A DNA stretch of 64,000 bases from Synechococcus sp. CCY 9618 (lineage in GTDB: Bacteria; Cyanobacteriota; Cyanobacteriia; PCC-6307; Cyanobiaceae): contig NZ_JAFKRG010000040.1 in assembly GCF_019038415.1 (NCBI RefSeq), positions 56,943 to 120,942 of the forward strand, in the 5' to 3' direction. Of this stretch, positions 63,889 to 64,000 are shown piece by piece (positions within the stretch are counted from its first letter, which is position 1; every line of letters starts with the position of its first letter). Both the position numbers and the translations under genes were made by a program. The notes under the pieces are model-generated. The model made no database searches. It was given only the letters and a program-made list of their open reading frames with translations, and had not been told where the DNA came from.

Positions 63889-64000
63889 AACCATTCGGGA
63901 ACAGCCTCTTCCCGGGTGTTCACATCGGCTTCCGGGGTGGTGCGGCGGAACTCCATGGTGATGCTGCGCTTCTGTTCCCCGTCGGCGGCCACGGCCTCGA
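63885..64000 (-). CDS. C-terminal end of an unidentified minus-strand gene
   Basis: Minus-strand frame open to the right edge, ending in TAG (63885-63887) after EEAVPEWF. Visible residues (about 37) are polar, with KRSITMEFRRT. Its stop shares bases with the stop of the convergent kinase gene. Too short to identify. Confidence 0.5.
   Translation of the reverse strand, partial: EAVAADGEQKRSITMEFRRTTPEADVNTREEAVPEWF

Noticed and set aside
1..64000. tRNA genes, rRNA, CRISPR arrays, prophage
   Set aside because: No cloverleaf-like or array-like pattern was seen on reading, though a covariance search (tRNAscan-SE, Infernal) was not possible and could still find short RNAs.

Overview
The window is a piece of a high-GC cyanobacterial chromosome, most like the Synechococcus/Cyanobium group. 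The evidence is an aerobic magnesium chelatase H subunit (chlH), a high light-inducible protein, a CSP41-type epimerase, a glucosylglycerol hydrolase and many cyanobacteria-specific families (DUF3727, DUF3685, DUF2949, DUF3038, DUF4335). Family names were assigned by reading motifs and remembered family patterns; no search was run. I saw no tRNA, rRNA or CRISPR array.

Layout. 1-1874: 3' part of a gene fusing an alpha/beta-hydrolase-like segment to a subtilisin-type protease. 2586-4134: coiled-coil stress-type protein, a PfkB sugar kinase with an altered active site, and a bidirectional terminator. 4150-8018 (minus): a tightly overlapping cluster GNAT-like / ruvX / DUF3727 / HAD phosphatase / proB. 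8059-11593: CofE-like ligase, PIN-PhoH ATPase and two paralogous pilins. 11788-15987 (minus): DUF3685, thioredoxin-like protein and fumC, with a separate Fur-family regulator. 16067-19624: hisA, small proteins, CSP41-like epimerase, VanW protein.

19630-22809 looks like a rearranged island: a 114-bp copy of the middle of pgsA, a membrane glycosyltransferase-like gene, the 3' end of an IS481-type transposase, then intact pgsA. 23130-27436: CBS protein, PdeM-like phosphoesterase, a large fusion of a degenerate sigma-54-activator-type AAA domain to a polyferredoxin membrane protein, and a 27-residue membrane peptide. 27466-29056 is a decayed MprF-type gene. 29038-32515 (minus) is a four-gene cluster NYN-LOTUS / MgtE / PhzF / alpha/beta hydrolase. 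32607-39385 groups a phytase-like esterase with PhoX, and a substrate-binding VWA lipoprotein with a stand-alone binding protein; this could be a phosphorus-acquisition neighbourhood.

39553-49080 is a second probable island. An intact metallophosphoesterase stands on the left and a decayed partial copy of the same gene on the right. Between them lie glucosylglycerol hydrolase, a short MscS channel, a broken HxlR/SCP2-type gene, an NhaP-type antiporter and a divergent GpsA-like dehydrogenase. The content suggests salt/osmotic adaptation; the GpsA-like protein could supply or consume glycerol 3-phosphate for glucosylglycerol metabolism (inference).

49282-64000: GAF-EAL signalling protein, chlH, dapB, hli with a clear promoter, UbiH-type monooxygenase, apt, the DUF3038/DUF4335 pair, several small membrane proteins, TspO, an APH-like kinase fused to a P-loop domain, and the tail of an unidentified minus-strand gene.
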